A stretch of DNA of 64,000 nucleotides, from contig NZ_FOPJ01000001.1 in the NCBI RefSeq assembly GCF_900113445.1, positions 248,001 to 312,000 on the forward strand, given 5' to 3'. This DNA is from Corynebacterium spheniscorum (GTDB taxonomy: Bacteria; Actinomycetota; Actinomycetes; Mycobacteriales; Mycobacteriaceae). The position numbers were made by a program, and so were the translations under genes. Below the pieces are notes generated by a model. The model searched no databases. It was not told the origin of the DNA and saw only the letters and a list, made by a program, of their open reading frames with translations. This document shows positions 34,884 through 42,563 of the stretch, in pieces. Each line of letters opens with the position of its first letter. Within the stretch, counting starts at the first letter, position 1.

Positions 34884-36283
34884 TAGCGGTGATCCTCCGG
34901 ATCCGCTGCCTCTGGATGTGAACCTTCTGAGACCATCGTGGCCCACATCAATTCGAAGCCCGGCAAGGTCTTTGCAGTTGTGCCAATATCAGCCACTTCC
35001 ACCCCCTCAACCACCAGGCCAATAATCGCCCCGGCGGTGGCCATGCGGTGATCAGCATAGGAATGCCACACCCCACCATGCATGGCCTCTACTTTCGGGC
35101 GGATAATCAGGCCATCGGCGAGCTCTTCACAATGCCCACCCAACTTGGTGATCTCGGTGCTCAGCGCAGCCAAGCGATCTGTTTCATGCCCACGCAGATG
35201 CGCAATGCCACGCAAGCGTGAAGGCTCGGTACCCAAGGCTGCCAGTGCAGCCACAGTGGGTGTGAGCTCACCGATGGCAGACATATCCAGGTCCACAGGC
35301 TTTAATGCCCGATGCCCACCACGTGGGCCCACCACAATCAGGTCACGTCGACCATCAGCATGCGTTTCGGTGGTGATGGTGCACCCCATGTCCTTCAAAA
35401 TATCGCGAATCGCATCACCAGCTTGGGTGGTATGAGCCGGCCAATGCGGAATACGCATACTGCCACCAGTTACCGCGGCCGCAGCTAAGAAAGGCGTGGC
35501 ATTAGAAAGATCCGGTTCAATATGCCAGGTGCGCCCCGCTAATTGACCTGGTTGTACCGACCAGGTGTGCTCGAAAAGATTCGCATCTACCTGCGCCCCA
35601 GCTTCCCGGAGCATTGCCACACTCATATCAATATGCGGCAAGGACGGCAGGGTAGCACCCACATGTTTAATGGTGATGCCTTCTTCATATAAAGGCGCAC
35701 TGAGCAGGAGCCCCGAAATGAATTGAGAGGACCCAGAAGCATCCACTTCCACTTCGCCGCCACGTGGGGTGTGATCAGTCCGCGCATGCACGCTAAAAGG
35801 CAACGAGTCTCCTTCAATCTCCACACCGAGTTTGCGCAAAGCATCCAAAATTGCACCCATCGGGCGGGTTCGAGCCTGCGGATCACCATCAAACAACACA
35901 GTGCCAGTCGAATGTGCAGCCAAAGGCGGCAAGAACCGCATTACCGTGCCAGCAAGACCGCAGTCAACAGTTCCCCCGGAATATTCCCCTTCACTCGGCG
36001 GATCAATAATTAAGCAGTCACTTTCACTGCCATGGGTGGGGGATACCGCCCGGATCCGTACCCCTAGGGAACGCAGAGCCTCAATCATGAGGTCGGTATC
36101 GCGGCTACGTAAAGCACCAAAAATTTCCGAACGTCCCGCCGCACCGGCAGCAAGGATGAGGGCGCGGTTGGTCATGGATTTCGACCCTGGGATGGACTGA
36201 ACCCACCGCAGCGGTCCCCGCGCCTGGGGAGCCGCAAAGGGGGCAGCACTGGTCTTCTTTTGGGCACTCACGGCTCCCATCAT
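34883..36283 (-). CDS. aroA: 3-phosphoshikimate 1-carboxyvinyltransferase (EPSP synthase)
   Basis: A protein of about 466 residues catalysing the sixth step of the shikimate pathway. Visible motifs are [18 protein letters not shown], the [11 protein letters not shown] site, [18 protein letters not shown] and the C-terminal [13 protein letters not shown]. The start is uncertain: ATG 36283 or 36280 and GTG 36271 are all close to where homology begins, and the frame stays open to 36352. It is coupled to rsgA. Confidence 0.93.
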   Translation of the reverse strand: MMGAVSAQKKTSAAPFAAPQARGPLRWVQSIPGSKSMTNRALILAAGAAGRSEIFGALRSRDTDLMIEALRSLGVRIRAVSPTHGSESDCLIIDPPSEGEYSGGTVDCGLAGTVMRFLPPLAAHSTGTVLFDGDPQARTRPMGAILDALRKLGVEIEGDSLPFSVHARTDHTPRGGEVEVDASGSSQFISGLLLSAPLYEEGITIKHVGATLPSLPHIDMSVAMLREAGAQVDANLFEHTWSVQPGQLAGRTWHIEPDLSNATPFLAAAAVTGGSMRIPHWPAHTTQAGDAIRDILKDMGCTITTETHADGRRDLIVVGPRGGHRALKPVDLDMSAIGELTPTVAALAALGTEPSRLRGIAHLRGHETDRLAALSTEITKLGGHCEELADGLIIRPKVEAMHGGVWHSYADHRMATAGAIIGLVVEGVEVADIGTTAKTLPGFELMWATMVSEGSHPEAADPEDHR

Positions 36284-36367
36284 AGGAAACCCCGGCGAGC
36301 TACGTGCCTGAAGACCAAAAACTCCAACCCCCGCCCAAGCCCCAGAGGCCAACCCGAGGATCGGGTT

Positions 36368-36874
36368 TTATTGAGCCTGGAGGTCTGCGTAAGCCCCTTG
36401 AGAAAGCTTGACCAGGTCATCAGCGGCTAAGGCGATATCAAGGCCGCGGCGCCCACCGGAAACAAAAATCATCGGAAAGTCCCGTGCCGAAGCATCCACA
36501 AAAGTTGGCAAGGGATTCTTCTGCCCCAACGGGGAAATCCCGCCAGGAATATAACCAGAAGAACGTTGGGCATCAGCCGGATCCGCCATGGCAACCTTCG
36601 GCACACCCCATGCCTGAGCTGCTTTCTTCAAGGACAACCGCGCACTGACCGGCACACAACACACAGCAAGCTTCTTCTTCCCCGCATCTATTACCAGGGT
36701 CTTGAAGATCTGCTCGGGAACAACGCCTTCCTCCGCTAGAGCTTCTGCCGCGTGTTGTCCGAAATGATCAGAGCCAGCATCAAAGTGCCGCAGCTTATGC
36801 GGCACATTAGCTTCAACGAGGACTCTTACCGCTTGTGTGGGTGCGGCCGCGCGGCCGGACTTCTTCTTCGCCAT
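36368..36874 (-). CDS. ybaK: Cys-tRNA(Pro) deacylase, YbaK/EbsC family
   Basis: A 168-residue editing enzyme that removes Cys from mischarged tRNA-Pro. The catalytic Lys lies in QIFKTLVIDAG and the GXXXP loop in SGYIPGGISPLGQKN. The N-terminus has an extra basic stretch (KKKSGRAA). It is divergent from the LGFP/phospholipase genes across a 607-bp gap. Confidence 0.92.
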   Translation of the reverse strand: MAKKKSGRAAAPTQAVRVLVEANVPHKLRHFDAGSDHFGQHAAEALAEEGVVPEQIFKTLVIDAGKKKLAVCCVPVSARLSLKKAAQAWGVPKVAMADPADAQRSSGYIPGGISPLGQKNPLPTFVDASARDFPMIFVSGGRRGLDIALAADDLVKLSQGAYADLQAQ

Positions 36875-37481
36875 AAGTAGCTATTCTGCCTGATTTGTAT
36901 CGCTTCACTCGTCACCGAGGACTATTGGTTGTGGAGCGTCCTGACGAGCATCGCGCAAAATCCTGGTGCCATAACTAAGCGGGTAATGGTCGCTGAGGGG
37001 AGTGTATAGAAAAGACATAGTGGGGGTCGGAGCTTAAATAATCATTTTTGAACGGGAGATTGGCGGAACCCCTTGGGTGAAGAAAACTCTCAGGTACGAG
37101 AAACGAAACAATGTATTCGCTAGGTAGTACCATTGTCCGATTTTTTCAGTCAATCGAAATCATAGAGTATCTGCCAATTGCTTAGAGATGAATATCTTGC
37201 TGAGCTGCATAAACAAGCTCAAAGTAGGGGATTGATTCATCTTTATTCCTCATCATGTCTCATGTTGTGGGGGTAGGAGTGTCCTCGAAGAGGATCAGTT
37301 TTCTTAGGTTTCTGGCCGGGATTTTACCTATTTGGGGGTAGGTAGTTTTGCAAAGCTATAGACGATACTCCTTTACTCAGATACTCTTCAGTGGCCAGCC
37401 CACTAAAGCATCGAGCTTTTGGATGCTCATTGAACTACCCCCTGCCCGTATCCAAAATCGTTCATTTTAGGAACAACCCCT
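36875..37481. other. AT-richer intergenic leader before the LGFP gene
   Basis: 607 bases with no supported gene and visibly lower GC than its surroundings, suggesting acquired DNA. It holds a riboswitch-like motif near 37050-37112 and a small hairpin TACCTA / TAGGTA (37325-37330 and 37339-37344) followed by GTTTTG. AGGA at 37471-37474 is the ribosome site of the next gene. Confidence 0.5.
37040..37112 (+). promoter_or_regulatory. Riboswitch-like motif (partial c-di-AMP ydaO/yuaA or glycine type)
   Basis: The stretch has GGAACCCCTTGGGTGAA (37065-37081), like the GGGAACC...TTGGGGTGAA core of ydaO/yuaA c-di-AMP riboswitches. It then has AAACTCTCAGGTA (37084-37096), which equals the 3' core of glycine aptamers and loosely the AACCCGTCAGCTA of ydaO. 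Neither family is complete by eye, and the aptamer would be shorter than usual. It could be a decayed or diverged element. Confidence 0.3.
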
Positions 37482-38591
37482 ATGGGAAAACCGAAGCTTC
37501 TAGTGTGGGCTTCCGCATCAGTGTTGATGCTGTCGTTGGCGCCCCCTAGTTTTGCCCAGACCGGTGAAAGTCTCGCTGATCAAATGGCGTATGCGGAGCA
37601 AGTCTCACTTGCAGATCGCTATTCGTTGCAGGTTCAACCTGATGAAACTTTGAATTCACAGGAGCCAGGCTTCGATAAAAACAATGTTGATAATCAGGCC
37701 GGTGTGAACTGGAACCCGACTTTAAAGCCGCAGGCCGAAATTATTCCGGGGAAGATGCGCTCTGACCGGGAAGAGATCCCCGGCGGATTCACCAAGGAAG
37801 AAGCAGATCTAGCGGAGCTCCAGGAAGCGCAAGAGCAAGCTGCTGCACTTGGTGAAGGACCTTCACTTCGTTCGGCTGCCTCGCATTGCAGTACCTACTG
37901 GCCGAGTCCCTATCAGGTATGCGGTGCGATCAGAGAGAAATATGACTCTATGGGCGGCCCACGTAGCTTCCTGACGTGGCCGAAGTCAAACGAACTTGGT
38001 GTTCCGGATGGGGTTGGCCGACGCAACGAGTTTCTAAACGGCCACATCTACTGGCAACCGGATACTGGGGCCCATTCCGTGTCAACGCACTTTGCCACTG
38101 TGTGGGCACGTAACGGTTGGGAAGCCGGGCGTATGGGGTACCCCACCAGTGATGAATACGTTGCGGCCGATGGTGTTGGACGTCGTCAGGACTTCCAAGA
38201 TTGGCACATTATGGGTTCTTTAGCCGGCATGGCAGCAATCGGCGGCGCGATTTTCGATAAGTGGGTGGAGCTCGGTGCAGAGTTGGGACCACTTAGTTAT
38301 CCGCTCAATGACGAGACCGCCACAGCTGACGGAACCGGGCGGTACAACAACTTCCTCGGTGGCGTGATTTTCTGGCACCCTCAGTACGGCGCACATGACG
38401 TCAGCGGTGTCCCCCTACTCATCTGGTCTAAGAGTGGCTATGAACAGGGCCAATGGGGATATCCGACTTCCTCTGCAGCTCACCGTGATGACTATCCCAT
38501 TGCTACGTACCAAGAATTCTCAAAAAGCCGATGGACGTCACCGCAGAAATTGCTGATACCGGTGACACTCTTGTCGACGGCAAGCCCATAA
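37482..38591 (+). CDS. Secreted LGFP-repeat protein, N-terminal part of a split LGFP-phospholipase gene
   Basis: 369 residues as read. A signal peptide ends near residue 25 (PSFA-QTGE). A spacer rich in Glu/Gln follows, then about four LGFP-type repeats, for example SFLTWPKSNELGVPDGVGRR, GRMGYPTSDEYVAADGVGRR and GPLSYPLNDETATADGTGRY. LGFP repeats tie corynebacterial proteins to the mycolyl-arabinogalactan wall. The last 20 or so residues (after EFSK) look out of frame, because a run of five A at 38521-38525 shifts the reading. With one more A the protein would continue into the phospholipase A2 domain of the next entry. Confidence 0.8.
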   Translation: MGKPKLLVWASASVLMLSLAPPSFAQTGESLADQMAYAEQVSLADRYSLQVQPDETLNSQEPGFDKNNVDNQAGVNWNPTLKPQAEIIPGKMRSDREEIPGGFTKEEADLAELQEAQEQAAALGEGPSLRSAASHCSTYWPSPYQVCGAIREKYDSMGGPRSFLTWPKSNELGVPDGVGRRNEFLNGHIYWQPDTGAHSVSTHFATVWARNGWEAGRMGYPTSDEYVAADGVGRRQDFQDWHIMGSLAGMAAIGGAIFDKWVELGAELGPLSYPLNDETATADGTGRYNNFLGGVIFWHPQYGAHDVSGVPLLIWSKSGYEQGQWGYPTSSAAHRDDYPIATYQEFSKSRWTSPQKLLIPVTLLSTASP

Positions 38592-39085
38592 GCAACTTCC
38601 TGCTCGATGTAATAGAAACGCATGGTATTTCCATTGCAGATGATGACGCTGGCCAAGCTTCCTTGAGGGATGGGCTTCAACGATTGAAGCACACTCAGCT
38701 AGCAGCTTCTGAATGCCCACTTCCAGATTCCACCACCCCAGACTATGGCGGCATCTCTATTCCTGCGCATTACGACTACTGGGCTTGCCAGTCCGGTTAT
38801 AAGCATCGCGAACACTACGCTCGCCATGATTTCTGCACTAAGTCTCCGGATGCAGTGTTTCTGGGTGGAACTAAGGCGAACTTCAGGGGTGCATGTGCAA
38901 GGCATGACCTATGCATGGATGCCAGCCCGGGGAAATACGGTGGTTGTAACCGCAAATTGCACGAAGACATGGAAACCATCTGTACAGACCGCTATGCAGC
39001 GTATGACGTCGCGCGCTATAAGTGCCGGGACCTCAGGGATACGTACTGGGTGGTTGTGACTGGGACGCACCTGGGACAACTCTAG
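38531..39085 (+). CDS. Phospholipase A2-like domain, C-terminal part of the split LGFP gene
   Basis: 184 residues as read in the frame -1 to the LGFP part. Residues 60-180 hold a prokaryotic phospholipase A2 fold (PF09056-like): YDYWACQSGYKHREHYARHDF, the catalytic His-Asp pair in ACARHDLCMDASP, and paired Cys for disulfides (CNRKLHEDMETIC). It hydrolyses the sn-2 ester of phospholipids in known relatives. There is no ribosome site before ATG 38531, and the first 50 residues read naturally on from the LGFP repeats. It is most likely the second half of one secreted protein of about 530 residues. Confidence 0.7.
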   Translation: MDVTAEIADTGDTLVDGKPISNFLLDVIETHGISIADDDAGQASLRDGLQRLKHTQLAASECPLPDSTTPDYGGISIPAHYDYWACQSGYKHREHYARHDFCTKSPDAVFLGGTKANFRGACARHDLCMDASPGKYGGCNRKLHEDMETICTDRYAAYDVARYKCRDLRDTYWVVVTGTHLGQL

Positions 39086-39126
39086 TTCTCCTACGACTCC
39101 GCCCTTCTACAGTTAGGACTTTGAAC

Positions 39127-39678
39127 ATGCTCTCCACCTTCCGCTGGCAGGATTTCTTAAGCGGCACAGTTTTACTGACCTTTTTGCCCGTCGCGGTGGC
39201 CTTATTCATCTTCTTGAAATCCACGAAGCGGATGGATAAGAAAGCCAATGGCACTGAAACCATCGACAATCCCCTTAAATTAGGTGCCTTGGCTTTCCTT
39301 TGGGGATTCATCTGTGCGGCAGTTTGGTTTACTTGGAGTCCCAACTCTGGTTTCGATCTTCGGGACTTCCTAACGTATGGGGCATATGTTGACTATGCCT
39401 ACTGGCAGGGTGCCGGCTGCGCTGTCATGGTGATCCTCGGCGATCTTTTCCTCATCTGGAAACAGCAAGCGAAATATTCTGCCGCAGTACTCGCTGCGCT
39501 GCTCATTGCCTGTGGCTTTGCAACCGCCTTTTCCTTCGCATCCTCCTTTGGGGTGGCATCCCAAGACGGTATCGGAGCCGGGCTTTCGCTTATCGGTATC
39601 AGCATTGTCCTACTGGTCATTAACATGGTGCTGGCTTCCATCCGCAGTATCGGGGGGAATAAAGCATCGCATAGCTAA
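39127..39678 (+). CDS. Multi-pass membrane protein next to the phospholipase gene
   Basis: A 183-residue protein with about five hydrophobic helices: near residues 10-28, 50-68, 88-106, 112-135 and 150-172. It has no charged catalytic motif. ATG 39127 has AGGA 9 bases upstream, 41 bp after the phospholipase stop, so both may be co-transcribed. No family was recognised. A membrane partner or immunity role towards the phospholipase is speculation from position. Confidence 0.6.
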   Translation: MLSTFRWQDFLSGTVLLTFLPVAVALFIFLKSTKRMDKKANGTETIDNPLKLGALAFLWGFICAAVWFTWSPNSGFDLRDFLTYGAYVDYAYWQGAGCAVMVILGDLFLIWKQQAKYSAAVLAALLIACGFATAFSFASSFGVASQDGIGAGLSLIGISIVLLVINMVLASIRSIGGNKASHS

Positions 39679-39705
39679 ACCGCCTCGCCGCGACTCCAGC
39701 TTCCA

Positions 39706-39733
39706 CCCAAAGCCCACACCCCAAAGCCCACAC
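39706..39733 (+). repeat. Tandem 14-bp repeat before sigH
   Basis: Two perfect copies of CCCAAAGCCCACAC (39706-39719 and 39720-39733), about 30 bases upstream of the -10-like TAGAAT. Confidence 0.55.
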
Positions 39734-39764
39734 CCCACCTGATCATCCCCGCACCCCACTTCAG

Positions 39765-39770
39765 TAGAAT
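39765..39770 (+). promoter_or_regulatory. Candidate -10 element of sigH
   Basis: TAGAAT 54 bases before the sigH start matches the corynebacterial SigA -10. No convincing -35 lies 17 bases upstream, and no GGAA-N18-20-GTT SigH site was found. Confidence 0.4.
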
Positions 39771-39823
39771 AAGCTCACATTCTTTCTCCATCTCAACACC
39801 ATAAAAGGGGGTTGTGAGCACCT

Positions 39824-40447
39824 ATGGCGGATGTTGATCTCGCCCAACGCTTCGAAGCTGAAGCGTTGCCCCTGCTCGACCAGCTCTATGGTGGTGCGCT
39901 GCGGATGACCCGCAACCCCACCGATGCGGAAGACTTGGTGCAAGAAACCTACATCAAGGCCTTTCAAGCCTTCGATAGTTTCAAGCCCGGCACCAACCTC
40001 AAAGCCTGGCTCTACCGCATCATGACCAACACCTACATCAACCACTACCGGAAGAAGCAGCGCCGCCCAGCCCAAACTTCTGCTGAGGACATCACCGACC
40101 ACCAGCTGTACACCACCAGCTCCCATGACTCCACGGGCCTGCAATCCGCAGAAGTTGAGGCCCTCAAACGCCTGCCAGATCAGCAAATCGCCGATGCCAT
40201 GAACCAGCTCAGCGAAGACTATCGCATGGTGGTGTACTACGCCGATGTCGAAGGCCTCGCCTATAAAGAGATCGCCGAAATCATGGACACCCCCTTAGGC
40301 ACGGTCATGAGTCGCCTGCACCGGGGAAGAAAACAGCTCCGCGAGTTGTTGAAGGAGGTAGCCCGCGAGCACGGTATTGGCCGCGAGCCTTCCGAGGAAG
40401 AACCAGAAAAACCCGATTTAGCTGGGAAGAAGGTGGAGAAGAAGTGA
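39824..40447 (+). CDS. sigH: ECF sigma factor SigH
   Basis: A 207-residue ECF sigma factor for oxidative and heat stress. Region 2 has [25 protein letters not shown] and [19 protein letters not shown]; region 4 has [32 protein letters not shown]. The C-terminal 25 residues are a charged tail. It drives thioredoxin, mycothiol and protease genes in C. glutamicum. Its stop overlaps the rshA start (GTGA), so it is coupled to its anti-sigma factor. Confidence 0.94.
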   Translation: MADVDLAQRFEAEALPLLDQLYGGALRMTRNPTDAEDLVQETYIKAFQAFDSFKPGTNLKAWLYRIMTNTYINHYRKKQRRPAQTSAEDITDHQLYTTSSHDSTGLQSAEVEALKRLPDQQIADAMNQLSEDYRMVVYYADVEGLAYKEIAEIMDTPLGTVMSRLHRGRKQLRELLKEVAREHGIGREPSEEEPEKPDLAGKKVEKK

Positions 40448-40695
40448 GCACCCCCCAACACCCGGATGAGCTTGCCGAAATCTACGCACTACTCCTGGAA
40501 TTACTCGACGAGCGCCAACCCGAGCCCCGCTGCGCCGAACTTCGCGCCCGCATCGAGCAATACCCCGAGCTCTACCACCAACTCTGCTGCGAAGAACAGA
40601 TCCGCGAGCTCCTGCATCGCTGCTGCTGCCAGCCCGCCCCGGTAACGCTGCGCCAAAAAATCACCATGTCTATCCGCGTCACTCGCGAATACTAA
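40444..40695 (+). CDS. rshA: Anti-sigma factor RshA, zinc motif altered
   Basis: An 83-residue protein in the position of RshA, which holds SigH inactive until thiols oxidise. The end [18 protein letters not shown] matches the family. The usual His-x3-Cys-x2-Cys zinc motif is not found; instead there is HQLCCEEQ and HRCCCQ, with Cys at about residues 30, 48, 49, 60, 61 and 62. Cys-rich redox sensing may still be possible, but the coordination must differ. A terminator follows 6 bp after the stop. Confidence 0.82.
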   Translation: MSTPQHPDELAEIYALLLELLDERQPEPRCAELRARIEQYPELYHQLCCEEQIRELLHRCCCQPAPVTLRQKITMSIRVTREY

Positions 40696-40700
40696 AAACT

Positions 40701-40731
40701 AGGCCACCTTCCGAGGTGGCCTTTGTGCTTT
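40701..40731 (+). terminator. Rho-independent terminator of sigH-rshA
   Basis: Perfect 9-bp stem AGGCCACCT (40701-40709) / AGGTGGCCT (40714-40722), 4-base loop TCCG, followed by TTGTGCTTT. Confidence 0.9.
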
Positions 40732-41027
40732 CCTCGAGATCCGCCTCCTGCCGCGTTTCACAACAGAAACGCATATGCGCGGGCTCAGCTTTGCCACGCC
40801 TGCCTCCCCTTGAAGGTGAGTAGAGAAATAGTGTCCGCGTTGTTTTCGGGGCTAATCGCTGTTGAGCACTAGCTATAGTCGCGATAAATGATCCCCACAG
40901 CACCCCTTCCTTTTACCCTCACCCCACACCGTTATTTGGTACCCCTACGGTCGGCAGGAGCTGAGAGGGCGCGCACGGATCCGGGGGCAGCCACGCCTGA
41001 CTCTATGAGCGTCTCATGGCAGATGGG
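40732..41027. other. Intergenic region after rshA with no supported gene
   Basis: About 300 bases with no convincing gene on either strand. GCTGAGAGGG near 40961 recalls part of a TPP riboswitch but the rest of that aptamer is missing. Confidence 0.4.
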
Positions 41028-41207
41028 TTAATCCTGGTTTCTGTATTTCATTTCCATTAGTGTCAGTGCGTTTATCGCCGATAGGGCGAGGCGCTTCACG
41101 GTCAAGGACTCAGCTAGGTCCATAAAGGCGCGTGTTTCGACTAGGAGACAATCCACCCAATCGCGAGTCACCGGGGCCTGTCCCGAGGCGAGCGCGTCAC
41201 CTTTCAC
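41028..41207 (-). CDS. Possible 59-residue protein or gene remnant
   Basis: A 59-codon frame from GTG 41207 to TAA 41028. It reads RDWVDCLLVETRAFMDLAES and KRLALSAINALTLMEMKYRN, which would form two amphipathic helices. GGAAGG lies 12 bases upstream. Just upstream (41216-41350), another frame without a normal start reads similarly protein-like (LVGRHADSTVPEARASGAQA) and stops 9 bases before the GTG. The two may be one decayed gene of about 105 codons with a frameshift. No family was recognised. Confidence 0.3.
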   Translation of the reverse strand: MKGDALASGQAPVTRDWVDCLLVETRAFMDLAESLTVKRLALSAINALTLMEMKYRNQD

Positions 41208-41370
41208 ATCGGGCTTAAACCTTCCGGATGCCTAGAAAGATACTCCCCGCCGCGATCGCCTTCTTAGTCTCAGGCGCTTGAGCTCCGCTGGCCCGGGCTT
41301 CCGGGACCGTGGAGTCGGCGTGACGACCTACGAGTCTGTCCTGGTCAGCAACGGGTTAAAGATGGAAAAT

Positions 41371-41399
41371 CCCCCATCGACAGTGTTTGTCGAAGGGGG
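41371..41399 (-). terminator. Rho-independent terminator of the bL37 gene
   Basis: CCCCCATCGACA (41371-41382) pairs with TGTCGAAGGGGG (41388-41399), one mismatch, 5-base loop. On the minus strand the stem is followed by ATTTTCC. It lies 22 bp after the bL37 stop. Confidence 0.8.
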
Positions 41400-41421
41400 A
41401 AAGAAGTTGCCTCAATAAGGT

Positions 41422-41496
41422 TTAGGAATTGGGGCGCTTACCGTGGTTAGCAGACTTCTTGCGACGATCCTTGCGCTTGCGGCCACGCTTGCTCAT
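41422..41496 (-). CDS. Ribosomal protein bL37 (24 residues)
   Basis: A 24-codon gene. The peptide starts MSKRGRKRKDRRKKSANHGK and ends in RPNS, nearly all basic. This matches the actinobacterial 50S protein bL37 seen in mycobacterial ribosome structures. AAGGAG (on the minus strand) lies 9 bases before ATG 41496, and a terminator follows, so it is a complete single-gene transcript or follows whcE. It is easily missed because of its length. Confidence 0.88.
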   Translation of the reverse strand: MSKRGRKRKDRRKKSANHGKRPNS

Positions 41497-41528
41497 ATCG
41501 GAGTTCTCCTTGATGCATAGAAAAGGGG

Positions 41529-41589
41529 GTTGATCAACGGGAACCACTCTATCTGGTTGCCTTCAGGTCCAGGAAATTACCCCGGACCT
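41529..41589 (-). promoter_or_regulatory. Palindrome and hairpin upstream of bL37
   Basis: GTTGATCAAC (41529-41538) is a perfect 10-bp palindrome 33 bases before the bL37 start. AGGTCC (41565-41570) / GGACCT (41584-41589) forms a hairpin. These may be an operator and a leader hairpin, or the end of the whcE transcript. Confidence 0.4.
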
Positions 41590-41699
41590 TCCGATGAACA
41601 ACCCCGCCTAAATAAGGAGGCACAAGGCCTACTATATGGGGGGGTGTGTGAGAGTTGCGTCGAAAGACTAGAAGCTGGTGGAAAAGAAAGCAGCAGTTA

Positions 41700-41960
41700 C
41701 TAGACGGTCACGCGGGCACGACCACGGCTGCGGTTCTTGCGACGCTTCAGAGCACGACGCTCATCTTCGCTCATGCCGCCCCACACACCAGCATCCTGGC
41801 CGGTTTCTAGGGCCCAGCGTAGGCACTGGGAAGTAACGGGGCAGCGGTTACATACAACTTTGGCCTTAGCAATCTGGGCTAGGGCAGGGCCGGAGTTACC
41901 GACGGGGAAGAACAGCTCGGGGTCTTCATCGCGGCAAACAGCTTCATGACGCCAATCCAT
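41700..41960 (-). CDS. whcE: WhiB-family iron-sulfur regulator WhcE (WhiB1 type)
   Basis: An 86-residue WhiB protein. Cluster Cys: AVCRDED, then VVCNRCPVTSQC (Cys-x2-Cys-x5-Cys). GVWGGMSEDERRALKRRKNRSRGRARV is the turn and basic DNA-binding tail. In C. glutamicum whcE lies beside sigH-rshA and activates oxidative-stress genes. Here it has the same neighbours but is on the opposite strand. GGAGA lies 8 bases upstream of ATG 41960. Confidence 0.92.
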   Translation of the reverse strand: MDWRHEAVCRDEDPELFFPVGNSGPALAQIAKAKVVCNRCPVTSQCLRWALETGQDAGVWGGMSEDERRALKRRKNRSRGRARVTV

Positions 41961-42563
41961 AATGGGGTATCTCCTTCACGCATCTCACTGCGGTATAAAA
42001 ATTTTGAACTTAGATAAGTGCTCGGGGTTTCGGTGTGTTTTCCTTCAGCGCACGCTGCTCACGCGTCGACGTGGGCTAAGCACGTAGGACGCGCGGGGGT
42101 AGTGCATAGTTCAGGGGCAAAGCAGTTGTCGGCGGGGTGGCAACACAATCTGAGAAAAATCCTCAATGTTGCATAAGGGAGCAGAACTCCCTTAGATCCC
42201 GAGCACCTGCCTCAACTCATTGCTGCGCTAAGGGCTCCGGAAGGAAAGCACACACGGGGAATGAGGGCATGGTTTTCACCGCGGCGCTCATCCCGGGGTA
42301 CTTGGGCATCATGACACGTTAGAGAAGCAATATCTAGGGTTTAACCCCTAAGTGTGTGAGAACTCACATATTCTAGACTGAATCTCTCATACTTTCGGAT
42401 GATTTATTGCCCTAAGGGCTGTGACTCTTTGTGGCTCGCGTGGCATGTGAACAGCGCAAACGATCCAAAGGAAGTGAGTGTGACCTAAGTAGTTAGGTCA
42501 AATTAACAATCGAACCTTGCCCCTAACAGGGGAGCCAACCAAGAAAGGTTAGACTTAGTCAGC
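41961..42563. promoter_or_regulatory. Palindrome-rich divergent control region between whcE and the membrane protein
   Basis: About 600 bases with no supported gene. Perfect inverted repeats are TAAGGGAG/CTCCCTTA (42175-42195), TGTGAG/CTCACA (42355-42368), TGACCTAA/TTAGGTCA (42481-42500) and CCCCT/AGGGG (42520-42532). AT-rich promoter-like DNA lies around 42320-42400. It probably holds divergent promoters with several operators, or a structured leader or small RNA. Confidence 0.5.

Noticed and set aside
40955-40990. TPP riboswitch-like GCTGAGAGGG
   Set aside because: The CTGAT and AATGCCAGCGTAGGGA parts of the aptamer are missing and no thiamine gene follows.
41090-41350. RNase P RNA or tmRNA
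   Set aside because: Short strings such as GCTTGAG and CCTAGA occur in the wrong order; no tag-peptide frame or CCA-type end was found.
41960-42060. SigH promoter GGAA-N18-20-GTT before whcE
   Set aside because: GGAA is present on the minus strand, but GTT is about 30 bases away, outside the allowed spacing.
42355-42368. GlxR-like TGTGAG-AA-CTCACA
   Set aside because: The spacing between TGTGA and TCACA is 4, not the 6 bases of the GlxR/CRP site; kept only as a palindrome.
42544-42562. Possible DtxR iron box AAAGGTTAGACTTAG
   Set aside because: Only one half-site matches; the other half is poor and the AAAGG part is the ribosome site of the next gene.
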